Shown piece by piece: positions 25,113 to 33,510 of a DNA stretch of 64,000 bases. How positions within the stretch are numbered: the stretch's first letter is position 1; each line of letters starts with the position of its first letter. Source of the DNA: ZC4RG20 sp963782445 (GTDB lineage: Bacteria > Pseudomonadota > Gammaproteobacteria > Steroidobacterales > Rariloculaceae); assembly GCA_963782445.1 (NCBI GenBank), contig CAWAJM010000001.1:2294001-2358000 (forward strand), in the 5' to 3' direction. The notes beneath the pieces were generated by a model. It saw nothing but the letters and a program-made list of their open reading frames with translations, ran no database searches and was not told the DNA's origin. The position numbers and the translations under genes were made by a program.

Positions 25113-26633
25113 ATGGCCGAGGACCCATACAGCAGCCTCTTCGTCGACGCCGTCGACATCCCCCTGTGGCTCGAGCGCGACCGCGACACGCCCTATGCCG
25201 AGCGCCTGCGGCGGGACCGCGAGATCGCACGGGAGTTCGGGAGCGGCGAGCTCGACGCCGGTCGCGAGGCCGCGCGGGGCCGGGCGGCGCTCGTGCGCGC
25301 TTGGTGGCGCCGGGTCGGGCGCGACGAGCCGCCCGGCCCCGGGCGCCGGCTCGAGGCGGCGCGGACGCTCGTCACGGCCGGCATGGCCTTCCTCGGGATC
25401 ATGAGCGGCTCCGGGCTCGCACTCGGCGCCTTTCGCTACAACGGCAGCGAGCCCGTCAACGTCGTCAAGGTCCTGGCCTTGCTCGTCGGCATTCAATCCG
25501 TGCTGTTATTGCTCACGCTGCTGCTGCTGCCCGGCCGCATCCCCGGTTTGCGGGGCCTGCAGGACGCGATCGCCGCCATCAACCCGGGCGCGCTCGCCGC
25601 CTCCGTCTATCGGCGGCTCGCCCGCCCGCAGCCGAACCTCAGCCCGCTGTTCGGCTGGCATCCGGGCCGCGCGACCGCCGCCGGACGCTTCGCGAAATGG
25701 CAGCTGCTGCGCTATGCCCAGGTCGCGGCCGTGGCGTTCAATTGTGCGGCGCTCGTGACCGCGGCGCTGCTCATCACGTTCACCGATCTCGCGTTCGGCT
25801 GGAGCACGACCCTGGCCGCGGACCCCGTCACGGTCGCGCGCATCGTGCACGCCGCGGCTTGGCCCTGGCATGCGCTGCTACCGGGCGCCGTGCCGGATCT
25901 CGACCTCGTCGCGCGCTCGCAGTTCTTTCGCCTGCAAGGCAGCGCCGGCTTCAGCGCCGCGGCTTCGCGCGAGCTCGCGGGCTGGTGGTCTTTCACGATC
26001 CTCGCCATCGTGACCTACGGCCTCCTGCCCCGCACGCTGTTGCTCGTCTTCGCGGGCCTGCGAGTCAAGGGCGCCGAGCGGACCCTGCTGCTCGACGACA
26101 CGCGCGTCGCGGCGCTCCTCGAGCGCATGACCGCGCCCGAGGTCGAGACCGCCTCGCCCGAGCCCGAGCCGCCCGCGTTCGAGGCGCCGCCGCCGGCCGG
26201 CCGGCGCCCCGTGCCCGGCGCGGGCGCGGCCGCGGCGCCGCTCGGTACGGCCGTCGGCGTCGTCTGGAGCCATGCGATCCCGCCGGACGACGCCGGGCCC
26301 TACGCCGAGCGGCGCCTGCGCCTGACGCTCGCCGAGCTCATCGAGGCCGGGGGCGCCCGCGATCTCGCCCAGGACCGGGCCGCGCTCGAGGCGATCGCGC
26401 AGGCCGGCCAAGGCACGGTCGTGATCTTCACGCCGGCCTGGGAACCGCCGCTGCTCGAGTTCCTCGACTTCGTGGCCGCTTTGCGGCGTGAGCTCGGCCC
26501 GGCCTCCGCGGTGCTCGTCACGCCGGTCGCGGAGGACGAACGCTGCGTGAGCGAGGTCGAGACCGACATCTGGGGGCGCGCACTGGGCCGCCTCTCCGAC
26601 CCCCAGGTCTATCTCGAGGTCGGTGCCGCATGA
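25113..26633 (+). CDS. DUF2868 membrane protein
   Basis: 506 residues. After a charged N-terminal region (about 1-80) there are membrane helices around 88-110 (TLVTAGMAFLGIMSGSGLAL), 120-140 (VLALLVGIQSVLLLLTLLLL), 205-225 and 285-310. A proline/glutamate-rich stretch near 345-380 leads into a soluble C-terminal domain with GVVWSHAIPPDD and GQGTVVIFTPAWEPPLLEFL. This organisation matches DUF2868 (PF11067). Such genes are regularly coupled to DUF3482 GTPases, and here the next gene overlaps the stop codon. It is probably a membrane partner or sensor for the GTPase; the process is unknown. The atp operon ends 82 nt upstream. Confidence 0.85.
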   Translation: MAEDPYSSLFVDAVDIPLWLERDRDTPYAERLRRDREIAREFGSGELDAGREAARGRAALVRAWWRRVGRDEPPGPGRRLEAARTLVTAGMAFLGIMSGSGLALGAFRYNGSEPVNVVKVLALLVGIQSVLLLLTLLLLPGRIPGLRGLQDAIAAINPGALAASVYRRLARPQPNLSPLFGWHPGRATAAGRFAKWQLLRYAQVAAVAFNCAALVTAALLITFTDLAFGWSTTLAADPVTVARIVHAAAWPWHALLPGAVPDLDLVARSQFFRLQGSAGFSAAASRELAGWWSFTILAIVTYGLLPRTLLLVFAGLRVKGAERTLLLDDTRVAALLERMTAPEVETASPEPEPPAFEAPPPAGRRPVPGAGAAAAPLGTAVGVVWSHAIPPDDAGPYAERRLRLTLAELIEAGGARDLAQDRAALEAIAQAGQGTVVIFTPAWEPPLLEFLDFVAALRRELGPASAVLVTPVAEDERCVSEVETDIWGRALGRLSDPQVYLEVGAA

Positions 26634-28015
26634 CCTGGCCGCGGTTCGCCATCGTCGGCCATCCCAACAAGGGTAAGAGCAGCATCGTCGCGACGCTGGC
26701 CGAAGACGATGCGGTGCCGATCTCGCCGCAGCCCGGCACCACGATGCGCTCGCGCACCTACCCGATGCGGCTCGACGGCGAGGTCCTCTACGAGCTCGTC
26801 GACACGCCGGGTTTCCAGCGGGCCCGCGAGCTGCTGGCCTGGCTCAAGAGTCGGGACCGGGGCGCCGGCGCGCGCGCCGAGGTCGTACGCGAGTTCCTGG
26901 CCGAGCATGCGGAGGATCCGCGCTTCCATGACGAGCGCGAGCTGCTGCAACCGATCGTCGACGGCGCCGGAATTCTCTACGTCGTCGACGGTAGCCGCCC
27001 CTACGGACGCCAGTACGAGGCCGAGATGGAGATCCTGCGCTGGACCGGACGGCCGCGCATGGCGCTCATCAACCTGATCGCGGCCGGCAATCACGTGGAG
27101 GAATGGCGCGCCGCGCTGACGCAGTATTTCTCGATCGTGCGCATCTTCGATGCCATGCGTGCGGACTTCGCCAAACGCATCGAGCTGTTGCGCGCCTTCG
27201 GCGCCATCGACGAGGACTGGGCCGGGCAGCTGAACCGCGCGGCCGAGGCCCTCGTCGCGGAGCGTGCGCGCCGCAAGACGCGCGCCGCCGGCGTCGTCGC
27301 CGATCTGCTCAGCGACGTGCTGACGCTGACCGTCACCGTCCCGCTGCCCGGCGGCGATCGCGACGCGGCCGTCGAGGAGAAAGCGCGGACGCGCCTGCGC
27401 GACTCGGTCCGCAAGCAGGAGCGTCGCGCCCAGCGCGCCGTGCAGGAGATCTATCGCCATCAAGGCCTCGCGGCCCAGGAAACGGGCTCGGCTTTTCTGA
27501 CCGAGGACGTCTTCTCCGAACGCAGCTTCAGCGTATTCGGCCTTTCGACGACGCAGCTGGCTTTGACCGGGGCCGCCTCGGGCGCGCTGGCCGGCGGCAT
27601 CGTCGACGCCGCGCTCGGCGGCGCCACGCTGCTGCTCGGCGCGGGCGTCGGCGCGGCGCTCGGTGCGGCCGGCGCCCTCGCCGGGGCGAACCGGCTCGCA
27701 AAAGTACAGATCCTCGGCCAGCCGCTCGGCGGCTTCGAGCTGCGCGTAGGGCCCATTACCGATCCCAATTTGCCGTGGGTCCTGCTCGGCCGCGCGCTGC
27801 TGCACCTGAAGCTCGTCGCCGAGCGCAATCACGCGCGCCGCGAGGAGCTCGTCATCGACGCCGAGACCGGGGTGCATCTCGCCGACACCATCGACGCGGG
27901 CGCGCGCCGCAGGCTCGAAGGCCTGTTCCGAAACCTGCGCAGCGAGCGCGGGCTCGACGCGAGCCGCCGTGCCGCGCTCGTGCACGAGATCGAACGGCTC
28001 GTCGAGACGCCGTGA
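26630..28015 (+). CDS. DUF3482 membrane-associated GTPase
   Basis: 461 residues, starting in a four-base overlap with the DUF2868 gene. The N-terminal Era/TrmE-like G domain (1-170) has G1 VGHPNKGKSS (about 9-17), the G2 threonine in PQPGTTMRSRTYP, and G3 LVDTPGFQ. A normal N-K-x-D G4 is not visible: NLIAAGNHVEEW stands in its place, which I believe is usual for this family. Residues about 215-300 are charged and helical. Around 305-350 is a glycine-zipper hydrophobic segment (GAASGALAGGIVDAALGGAT and following), probably membrane inserted. The C-terminal domain contains LPWVLLGRALLHLKLVAERN. Confidence 0.88.
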   Translation: MTWPRFAIVGHPNKGKSSIVATLAEDDAVPISPQPGTTMRSRTYPMRLDGEVLYELVDTPGFQRARELLAWLKSRDRGAGARAEVVREFLAEHAEDPRFHDERELLQPIVDGAGILYVVDGSRPYGRQYEAEMEILRWTGRPRMALINLIAAGNHVEEWRAALTQYFSIVRIFDAMRADFAKRIELLRAFGAIDEDWAGQLNRAAEALVAERARRKTRAAGVVADLLSDVLTLTVTVPLPGGDRDAAVEEKARTRLRDSVRKQERRAQRAVQEIYRHQGLAAQETGSAFLTEDVFSERSFSVFGLSTTQLALTGAASGALAGGIVDAALGGATLLLGAGVGAALGAAGALAGANRLAKVQILGQPLGGFELRVGPITDPNLPWVLLGRALLHLKLVAERNHARREELVIDAETGVHLADTIDAGARRRLEGLFRNLRSERGLDASRRAALVHEIERLVETP

Positions 28016-28085
28016 ACGGGCGCGCGTGACACAAGCGCGCCCGATCGCGTACATTCACGCACTTTCCCACCTGTATACTCAACAA

Positions 28086-29639
28086 ATGCCCGAAATCACG
28101 CCCGAGACGCTCAAAGAGCACCTGGACAAGCTCGTCGCCCATCTGGAGCAGGAACATCCGGATCTCGTCAACGTCGTGCGCAGCTTCCGCAGTCTCGACA
28201 AGCTCGCGTATCGGCTCGGCCTGCTCGACAGAAACGAGTCCTACGCAAAGAAGGTCACGTGGTGGCCGCTGATCTCCGTGCTCGGCACGTACTCGTCCGG
28301 CAAGTCGACGTTCATCAATCAGCTGCTGGGGCAGAAGCTGCAATCGACGGGCAGCCAAGCCGTCGACGACAAGTTCACGGTCATCTGCTATGGGCGCGGT
28401 CCCGAGCCGCAGGTGCTGCCCGCGCTCGCGCTCGACAGCGACCCGCGCTTTCCGTTCTACAATTTCAGTCATCAGATCGAGGCCGTCGCGCACGGCGAAG
28501 GCGAACGCCTCGATACTTACCTGCAGCTCAAAACCTGCAACAGCGCTGAGATCCGCGGCAAGATCCTCATCGACTCGCCGGGCTTCGACGCCGACGCCCA
28601 GCGCACCGAGACGCTGAAGATCACGAACCACATCATCGATCTCTCCGATCTCGTGCTCGTGTTCTTCGACGCGCGCCATCCCGAGCCGGGGGCCATGCGC
28701 GACACCCTCGAGTATCTGGTCGCCGGCACGCTGAAGCGGCCGGACTTCAACAAGTTCCTGCATATCCTGAATCAGATCGACAACGCGGCGCGCGAGGACA
28801 ACCCCGAGGAAGTCTTCGCGGCCTGGCAGCGCGCGCTCGCGAACGCGGGCCTCACGGCCGGGCGGTACTACCGGATCTACGATCCGGGCTCGGCGATCAC
28901 GATCGAGGACCCCAACATGCGCGCGCGCTTCGAAGCGAAGCGCGACGGCGACATGCAGGAGATCCTCGCCCGCATCCGCCGGCTCGAGGTCGAGCGCGCC
29001 TACCGCGTCGTCGGCATGCTGGATCAGACGACGGCGCGCATTCGCGACGAGTTCGTGCCGCGCATCGAGGCCGCGAACCGGATCTGGCGCAAACGCGTCT
29101 GGCGCTTCAACGCCATCGCGCTGCTCGTGCTCGCGGCCGTCGTCTTCGGCATCAGTGTCTGGCGCGGCTGGTGGCAGGGACTCTCGTTCGTGCCGCCCTG
29201 GCAGAATGCGGGGTTGGGGCCGCGCATCCTGTTCTGGATCGGCGTGGCCGTGCTCGTCGCGATCGCCGCGCTGCTGCATCGGTTCTCGCGGCGCAGGACG
29301 ACGCGCAAGCTCGCCGCCGGGATCGCGGCCGACGCCTCGCTCGGCATGTATGCGGAAGAGGTCGAGAGGGCCTTCCTCAAGAACGTGCGCTCGTGGTTGC
29401 GGCCGTATTTCGTCGTGAAGCCGCTCGGCTGGGGCCGGCGCGCCCGCAAGAAGGTCGATCGCATCCTGGCCGAGGCCGATCGCGCCATCCAGGCCCTCAA
29501 CGACCGCTACGCCAACCCGTCGGGCGACGGCACGGCGCCGGCTCCGAGCGCACCGCCCGCACCGGCCCACGCGCCATCGGCATCCGCGTCCGCGCCCGAG
29601 GGAGCCACGGCCGGCACCAGCGCCAAAGCCAAGGCCTGA
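28086..29639 (+). CDS. Dynamin-like GTPase with C-terminal membrane helices
   Basis: 517 residues from the ATG at 28086. The G domain shows G1 LGTYSSGKSTFINQLLG (about 63-79), a dynamin-type G2 region (VDDKFTVICYG), G3 DSPGFDADAQRTE and G4 LNQID. Helical middle section about 270-340. Two membrane helices lie near 345-365 (NAIALLVLAAVVFGISVW) and 385-400 (ILFWIGVAVLVAIAALLH), then a basic region and an Ala/Pro-rich tail. Dynamin-family proteins oligomerise on and reshape membranes. A TATACT box at 28074-28079 could provide an internal promoter. The 70-nt gap from the DUF3482 gene suggests a shared unit. Confidence 0.87.
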   Translation: MPEITPETLKEHLDKLVAHLEQEHPDLVNVVRSFRSLDKLAYRLGLLDRNESYAKKVTWWPLISVLGTYSSGKSTFINQLLGQKLQSTGSQAVDDKFTVICYGRGPEPQVLPALALDSDPRFPFYNFSHQIEAVAHGEGERLDTYLQLKTCNSAEIRGKILIDSPGFDADAQRTETLKITNHIIDLSDLVLVFFDARHPEPGAMRDTLEYLVAGTLKRPDFNKFLHILNQIDNAAREDNPEEVFAAWQRALANAGLTAGRYYRIYDPGSAITIEDPNMRARFEAKRDGDMQEILARIRRLEVERAYRVVGMLDQTTARIRDEFVPRIEAANRIWRKRVWRFNAIALLVLAAVVFGISVWRGWWQGLSFVPPWQNAGLGPRILFWIGVAVLVAIAALLHRFSRRRTTRKLAAGIAADASLGMYAEEVERAFLKNVRSWLRPYFVVKPLGWGRRARKKVDRILAEADRAIQALNDRYANPSGDGTAPAPSAPPAPAHAPSASASAPEGATAGTSAKAKA

Positions 29640-29740
29640 GCCTTAGGAGCCGGCTTCTGCGCAGCCCCACGGGGCCCGCAGGCCTGCGAGTCGCGGTATG
29701 ATCCTCGGTGAGCGAGCTTTTGCCTCCGGGGAGAACCGTC

Positions 29741-30346
29741 ATGAGAAGCAATACCGCAGCGCTCGTCGCCGCCGCCTCCTTGAGCGTCGCGCTCTCGCCG
29801 GCCGCCGCGGCCGATGACGAGACGGCCGAGGACTGCGTCCAGTTGAACTGGATCCAGCGAACGGAGGTCGTGAGCGACTATTCCATCGTCTTCTACATGC
29901 GCGACGGGCGGATCTTCCTGAACTCGATGCCGCGCCGGTGCCCGCAGCTCGGTCACGAGAAGCGATTCATGTACAGCGTGCCGCAGAACCGCCTGTGCCG
30001 CTCGGATACGATCACGGTGCTAAGCAACTTCGGCTTCGGGCTCGAGCCGGCCGCCTCCTGCGTGCTCAGCGCATTCACGCCTATTTCGAAAGCGGCCGCC
30101 GAAGCCCTGAAGGCGGAGGGAGAGGACGCGCGGCCCGGTGCACGCGTTACGTCGAGAATCACTGACAAGGGCACGCCGCATAAGGATGCCGAGCCCCCCG
30201 ACGACGGCGCCAAAGACACCGCCAAGAACGGGGCCGCCGACGCAACGGGCGCCGCCAACGCCGAGAGCACCGACGGGGCCGCCAAGTCCGCCGAGGACAG
30301 CGGAAGCCGCAAGCACCGGCGGCACCGCAGACGCGAGGATCGCTGA
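29741..30346 (+). CDS. Secreted DUF6491-family protein with charged tail
   Basis: 201 residues from the ATG at 29741 with GGGGAG seven bases upstream; a GTG at 29708 would add 11 residues before the signal peptide MRSNTAALVAAASLSVALSP. The mature core (about 25-110) has AEDCVQLNWIQRTEVVSD, IVFYMRDGRIFLNSMPRRCP and RLCRSDTITVL, with three cysteines placed as in DUF6491 proteins. From about residue 120 the chain is low-complexity (Ala/Asp/Lys/Glu) and ends in a strongly basic KHRRHRRREDR. Function unknown. A possible -10 box TATGAT lies at 29697-29702. Confidence 0.78.
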   Translation: MRSNTAALVAAASLSVALSPAAAADDETAEDCVQLNWIQRTEVVSDYSIVFYMRDGRIFLNSMPRRCPQLGHEKRFMYSVPQNRLCRSDTITVLSNFGFGLEPAASCVLSAFTPISKAAAEALKAEGEDARPGARVTSRITDKGTPHKDAEPPDDGAKDTAKNGAADATGAANAESTDGAAKSAEDSGSRKHRRHRRREDR

Positions 30347-30464
30347 GCGCGAACGCACGCCGGCCCGCGTTGCCGTGCGTCGCTGCGCCCGGGTGGCGCG
30401 GCGCGCACCTGCAGTAGAATACCGCGACAACAACGATTCGAATTCCGTCAAGGGGGAGCGTTTT

Positions 30465-32219
30465 ATGAACCTTCGTCGTCTTCTCGCTGCCTGTGTGCTG
30501 GGTTCGCTGGGCGTCGGCTTCGGCGCTGCGGCGCAGACGCCGCCGCAGGCGTTCGTGCCCGTCACGGATGCGATGCTCAGGAACCCGCCGCCCGGCGATT
30601 GGCTCATGTTCCGGCGTACCTACAATGCCTGGGGCTACAGTCCGCTCGATCAGATCGACCGCAAGAACGTGAACGGGCTCCAACTCGTCTGGACGCGGAA
30701 GCTCGGCGACGGGGTACAGGAAGGCACGCCGCTCGTGCACGACGGGATCATGTACTTTCCGAATCCGAACGACGTGACGCAAGCCTTCGACGCGGCCACG
30801 GGCGACCTCCTCTGGACCTACCGGCGCAGCGTGCCCGACGACATCGGCAAGTATTACCCGGCCGCGGACACGAACCGCAACCTCGCCATCTACGGAAACC
30901 TGATCCTCGACAACGGCGCGGACGGCTACGCCTATGCCATCGACGCCGAGACGGGCAAGCTCGCCTGGGAAACGCCGATCCTCAAAGAGCACCTCCACGG
31001 CGCAAAGAACAGCTCAGGCCCCATCGTCATCGATGGGATGGCGGTTTCCGGCCGCAGCTGCATGCCCGCGGGCGGCCCTGAGTCCTGCGTCATCACGGCC
31101 TTCGACGCCAAGACCGGCAAGGATGTCTGGCGCACACGGACGATACCGAAACCCGGCGAGCCGGGCGACGAGACTTGGGGCGACGTGCCCTACGAGAAGC
31201 GCTGGCAGGTCGGCAGCTGGATGGTCCCGAGTTTCGACCCGGAGACGAACCGCATCATCGTCGGCACCTCGGTCACCGCGCCCGCGCCGAAATACATGCT
31301 CGCGGGCAACGGTAAGACCTATCTCTACAACAACTCTACGCTCGCGCTCGATGCGAAGACCGGCAAGATAGTCTGGTACTTTCAGCACGTCGTCGACAGC
31401 TGGGATTTGGATCACCCGTTCGAGCGGATGCTCGTCGACACGGCCGTCGCGCCCGACGCGAGCTCCGTCAAGTGGATCAATCCGCAGGTGCACAGCGGAC
31501 AGGTCTACAAGGTCATCACGGGCATCCCCGGCAAGACGGGCATCGTCTACACGCTCGACCGCGACACGGGCGAATTCCTTTGGGCCCGCGAGACGGTCAA
31601 GCAGAACGTCGTCGAGAAGATCAACACGGAATCGGGCGCGGCGACCGTGAACCCCGAGGTGCAGTTCACGGCGGATCATCAAACCAAGTTCGTGTGCCCG
31701 AGCTCGTCGGGCGGCAAGAATTACCCGGCCGGCACTTACAGCCCGCTCACGGGCCTCATGTACTTCCCGCTCGAAAACACTTGCATGCACGTCACGTCGA
31801 CGGGCCCGAATCATCCGCCGCTCGCCGTGTACGCGGAGAACTCGAAGATCGAGGTCGCACCCGGCGCCAAGGACGTGGGCACGATCCAGGCCATCTCCGT
31901 GCGGTCGGGCGCGACGGCATGGAAGCACTCCCAACGCGCCGGCACGCTCTCGCTCGTCTCGACGGGCGGCGGGCTTGTGTTCGGCGGCGACGTTAACGGC
32001 CGCTTCCGCGCCTACGATCAACGCAGCGGCGAGATCCTCTGGGAGGTCAACCTCGGCGCCCCGGTCAACGGCTATCCGATCAGCTTCGCCGTGGACGGCC
32101 GCCAGTACGTCGCCGTCAGCACGGGCGGCTCCGGCCTCGCCTACGGCCTCGCGGCGCTGACGCCCGACCTGCGGCCGGGGTCCGGCAATCGGCTGTACGT
32201 CTTCGCATTGCCGCGGTAG
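30465..32219 (+). CDS. PQQ-dependent alcohol dehydrogenase-type quinoprotein
   Basis: 584 residues from the ATG at 30465, with GGGGGAG six bases upstream. Signal peptide MNLRRLLAACVLGSLG..AAAQ, then an eight-bladed propeller typical of quinoprotein methanol/ethanol dehydrogenases: GDWLMFRRTYNAWGYSPLDQ at the start of the fold, repeated tryptophan-docking motifs (AFDAATGDLLWTY, AIDAETGKLAWET, AFDAKTGKDVWRT, ALDAKTGKIVWYF, AYDQRSGEILWEV). WDLDHPFERML supplies the active-site Asp region. The adjacent-cysteine disulfide of methanol dehydrogenase is not present, and no cytochrome c domain is fused, so electrons pass to a separate periplasmic carrier. Substrate unknown. Confidence 0.9.
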   Translation: MNLRRLLAACVLGSLGVGFGAAAQTPPQAFVPVTDAMLRNPPPGDWLMFRRTYNAWGYSPLDQIDRKNVNGLQLVWTRKLGDGVQEGTPLVHDGIMYFPNPNDVTQAFDAATGDLLWTYRRSVPDDIGKYYPAADTNRNLAIYGNLILDNGADGYAYAIDAETGKLAWETPILKEHLHGAKNSSGPIVIDGMAVSGRSCMPAGGPESCVITAFDAKTGKDVWRTRTIPKPGEPGDETWGDVPYEKRWQVGSWMVPSFDPETNRIIVGTSVTAPAPKYMLAGNGKTYLYNNSTLALDAKTGKIVWYFQHVVDSWDLDHPFERMLVDTAVAPDASSVKWINPQVHSGQVYKVITGIPGKTGIVYTLDRDTGEFLWARETVKQNVVEKINTESGAATVNPEVQFTADHQTKFVCPSSSGGKNYPAGTYSPLTGLMYFPLENTCMHVTSTGPNHPPLAVYAENSKIEVAPGAKDVGTIQAISVRSGATAWKHSQRAGTLSLVSTGGGLVFGGDVNGRFRAYDQRSGEILWEVNLGAPVNGYPISFAVDGRQYVAVSTGGSGLAYGLAALTPDLRPGSGNRLYVFALPR

Positions 32220-32255
32220 CGGGCCTGCGAACCGCGCTCCAGCCACGTTCGCGGT

Positions 32256-32375
32256 GGCTTCAGGCTCGGCGTCAGGGCGGTGTCGGGACCGCCGTGAACC
32301 CGACCCTGGGGGCTAGCTGAGCGCCATCCCTGGCGCTCAGCGTCCCGACATCGCCCTGACGCCGAGCCTGAAGCC
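32256..32375. repeat. 120-bp palindromic element with 33-bp inverted repeats
   Basis: Arms 32256-32288 and 32343-32375 are reverse complements over 33 bases with a single mismatch; each begins GGCTTCAGGCTCGGCGTCAG from the outside. A second perfect hairpin sits inside (TGAGCGCCA at 32318-32326 against TGGCGCTCA at 32331-32339). No coding sequence is present. The structure is that of a MITE- or BIME-like element, unrelated in sequence to the one at 20526. It also lies just downstream of the quinoprotein stop, where it could end or protect that transcript. Confidence 0.8.
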
Positions 32376-32486
32376 GGATACCGACTAGGGAAGGATTCAC
32401 GCCGTCCCCGAAAGCGCCCGTCTGCACGAGACTCCGCCCACCGCCAGCGCGATCCCGCTCATGAATCATGCGGTCGACTACCCGCC

Positions 32487-33440
32487 TCAGAGTTGCTTAC
32501 CGACGGCCTCGCGGGGGCGGGCATAGAGGTCCGGCAGCGGCGCCGGGCGGCCCTTGAAGCGTTTGTGCAGCCAGAGGTACTGCTCCGGGCTCTCGCGGAT
32601 GAAGCCCTCGAGCACTGCGAACAGCCGCCGCGTGTCTTCGATCGGATCCGCGCTCGGGAGGCCTTCGAGCGGGGCGTGGAAGCGCAGCTCGTAGCGGGCC
32701 TTGCCCGGCAGGCGGCGGAACGCGAACGGCACGACGGCGGCGCCGCTGACGCGGGCGATGCGGCTCGTCGCGACGTTCGTCATCGCGAGCTCGTGGAAGA
32801 ACGGCAGCAGCGCGGCGTTGGCGCCGGCGTGGTATTGATCGGGCGCGTACCAGATGACCGCGTTGCGCTTGAGGCTCTTGAGCAGCGAGCGCACGTCGTC
32901 GCTCGCGGCGAACTCGTGCGCGCTGCGGAGCCGGCCGCGGCGCTGCAGGGCGTCGAGCAGCGGATTGCTGCGGTGGCTGAACATGCAGGCGAACAGGGGT
33001 ACGAGGCGCTTGAACGGCCGTCCGCAGATCTCGAGCGTCGTGAAGTGGCCGGTGAACAGAATGACGCCATGGCCGGCCGCGACGGCGGCGTCGAGATGCT
33101 CGCGACCGACGATGTCGAAGCGATGGGCAAGACGGCGATCCGGCGCGTACCATGCGAACGCCGATTCGGCGACCGAGGCCCCGAGCGCCCCGAAGTGCCG
33201 GCGCGCGAGGCGCTCGATTTGGGCGGCCCCGAGCTCCGGGAAGCACAGCTCGAGGTTGCGCGTGACGGTGCGCCGCTGTTTCTTGGCGAGGCGATAGGCG
33301 AGGCCCCCGAGGCGCTCGTGCAGCGCCAAGGCGGCGCCGAGCGGGAGCATCGCCGTGAGCCGCAGCCACAACCAGAATGCCCAGACGGGCCAGTAGCGCG
33401 GCGCGGCATACGCGACGGCATCGGCGCCCTTGTTTGCCAT
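32487..33440 (-). CDS. LpxL/HtrB-family lipid A acyltransferase
   Basis: 317 residues from the ATG at 33440 (MANKGADAVAYAAPRYWPVW); the frame is open 63 bases further upstream without a better start. A membrane anchor near 15-40 is followed by the lysophospholipid acyltransferase domain. The catalytic H-x4-D/E motif is GHFTTLE, and a conserved WYAPDQ block follows at about 205. KKQRRTVTRNLELCFPEL is the family's N-terminal signature. The enzyme would add a secondary acyl chain to Kdo2-lipid A at the inner membrane. It is 70 nt downstream of the MsbA-like transporter, which flips the finished lipid. Confidence 0.9.
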   Translation of the reverse strand: MANKGADAVAYAAPRYWPVWAFWLWLRLTAMLPLGAALALHERLGGLAYRLAKKQRRTVTRNLELCFPELGAAQIERLARRHFGALGASVAESAFAWYAPDRRLAHRFDIVGREHLDAAVAAGHGVILFTGHFTTLEICGRPFKRLVPLFACMFSHRSNPLLDALQRRGRLRSAHEFAASDDVRSLLKSLKRNAVIWYAPDQYHAGANAALLPFFHELAMTNVATSRIARVSGAAVVPFAFRRLPGKARYELRFHAPLEGLPSADPIEDTRRLFAVLEGFIRESPEQYLWLHKRFKGRPAPLPDLYARPREAVGKQL

Positions 33441-33510
33441 CAAGTGCTCGCTCTCGATTCGCGGGCCCAGCGCGCAGGCGTCCGGGGACGGCCGGTGCCG
33501 CAACGCAATT

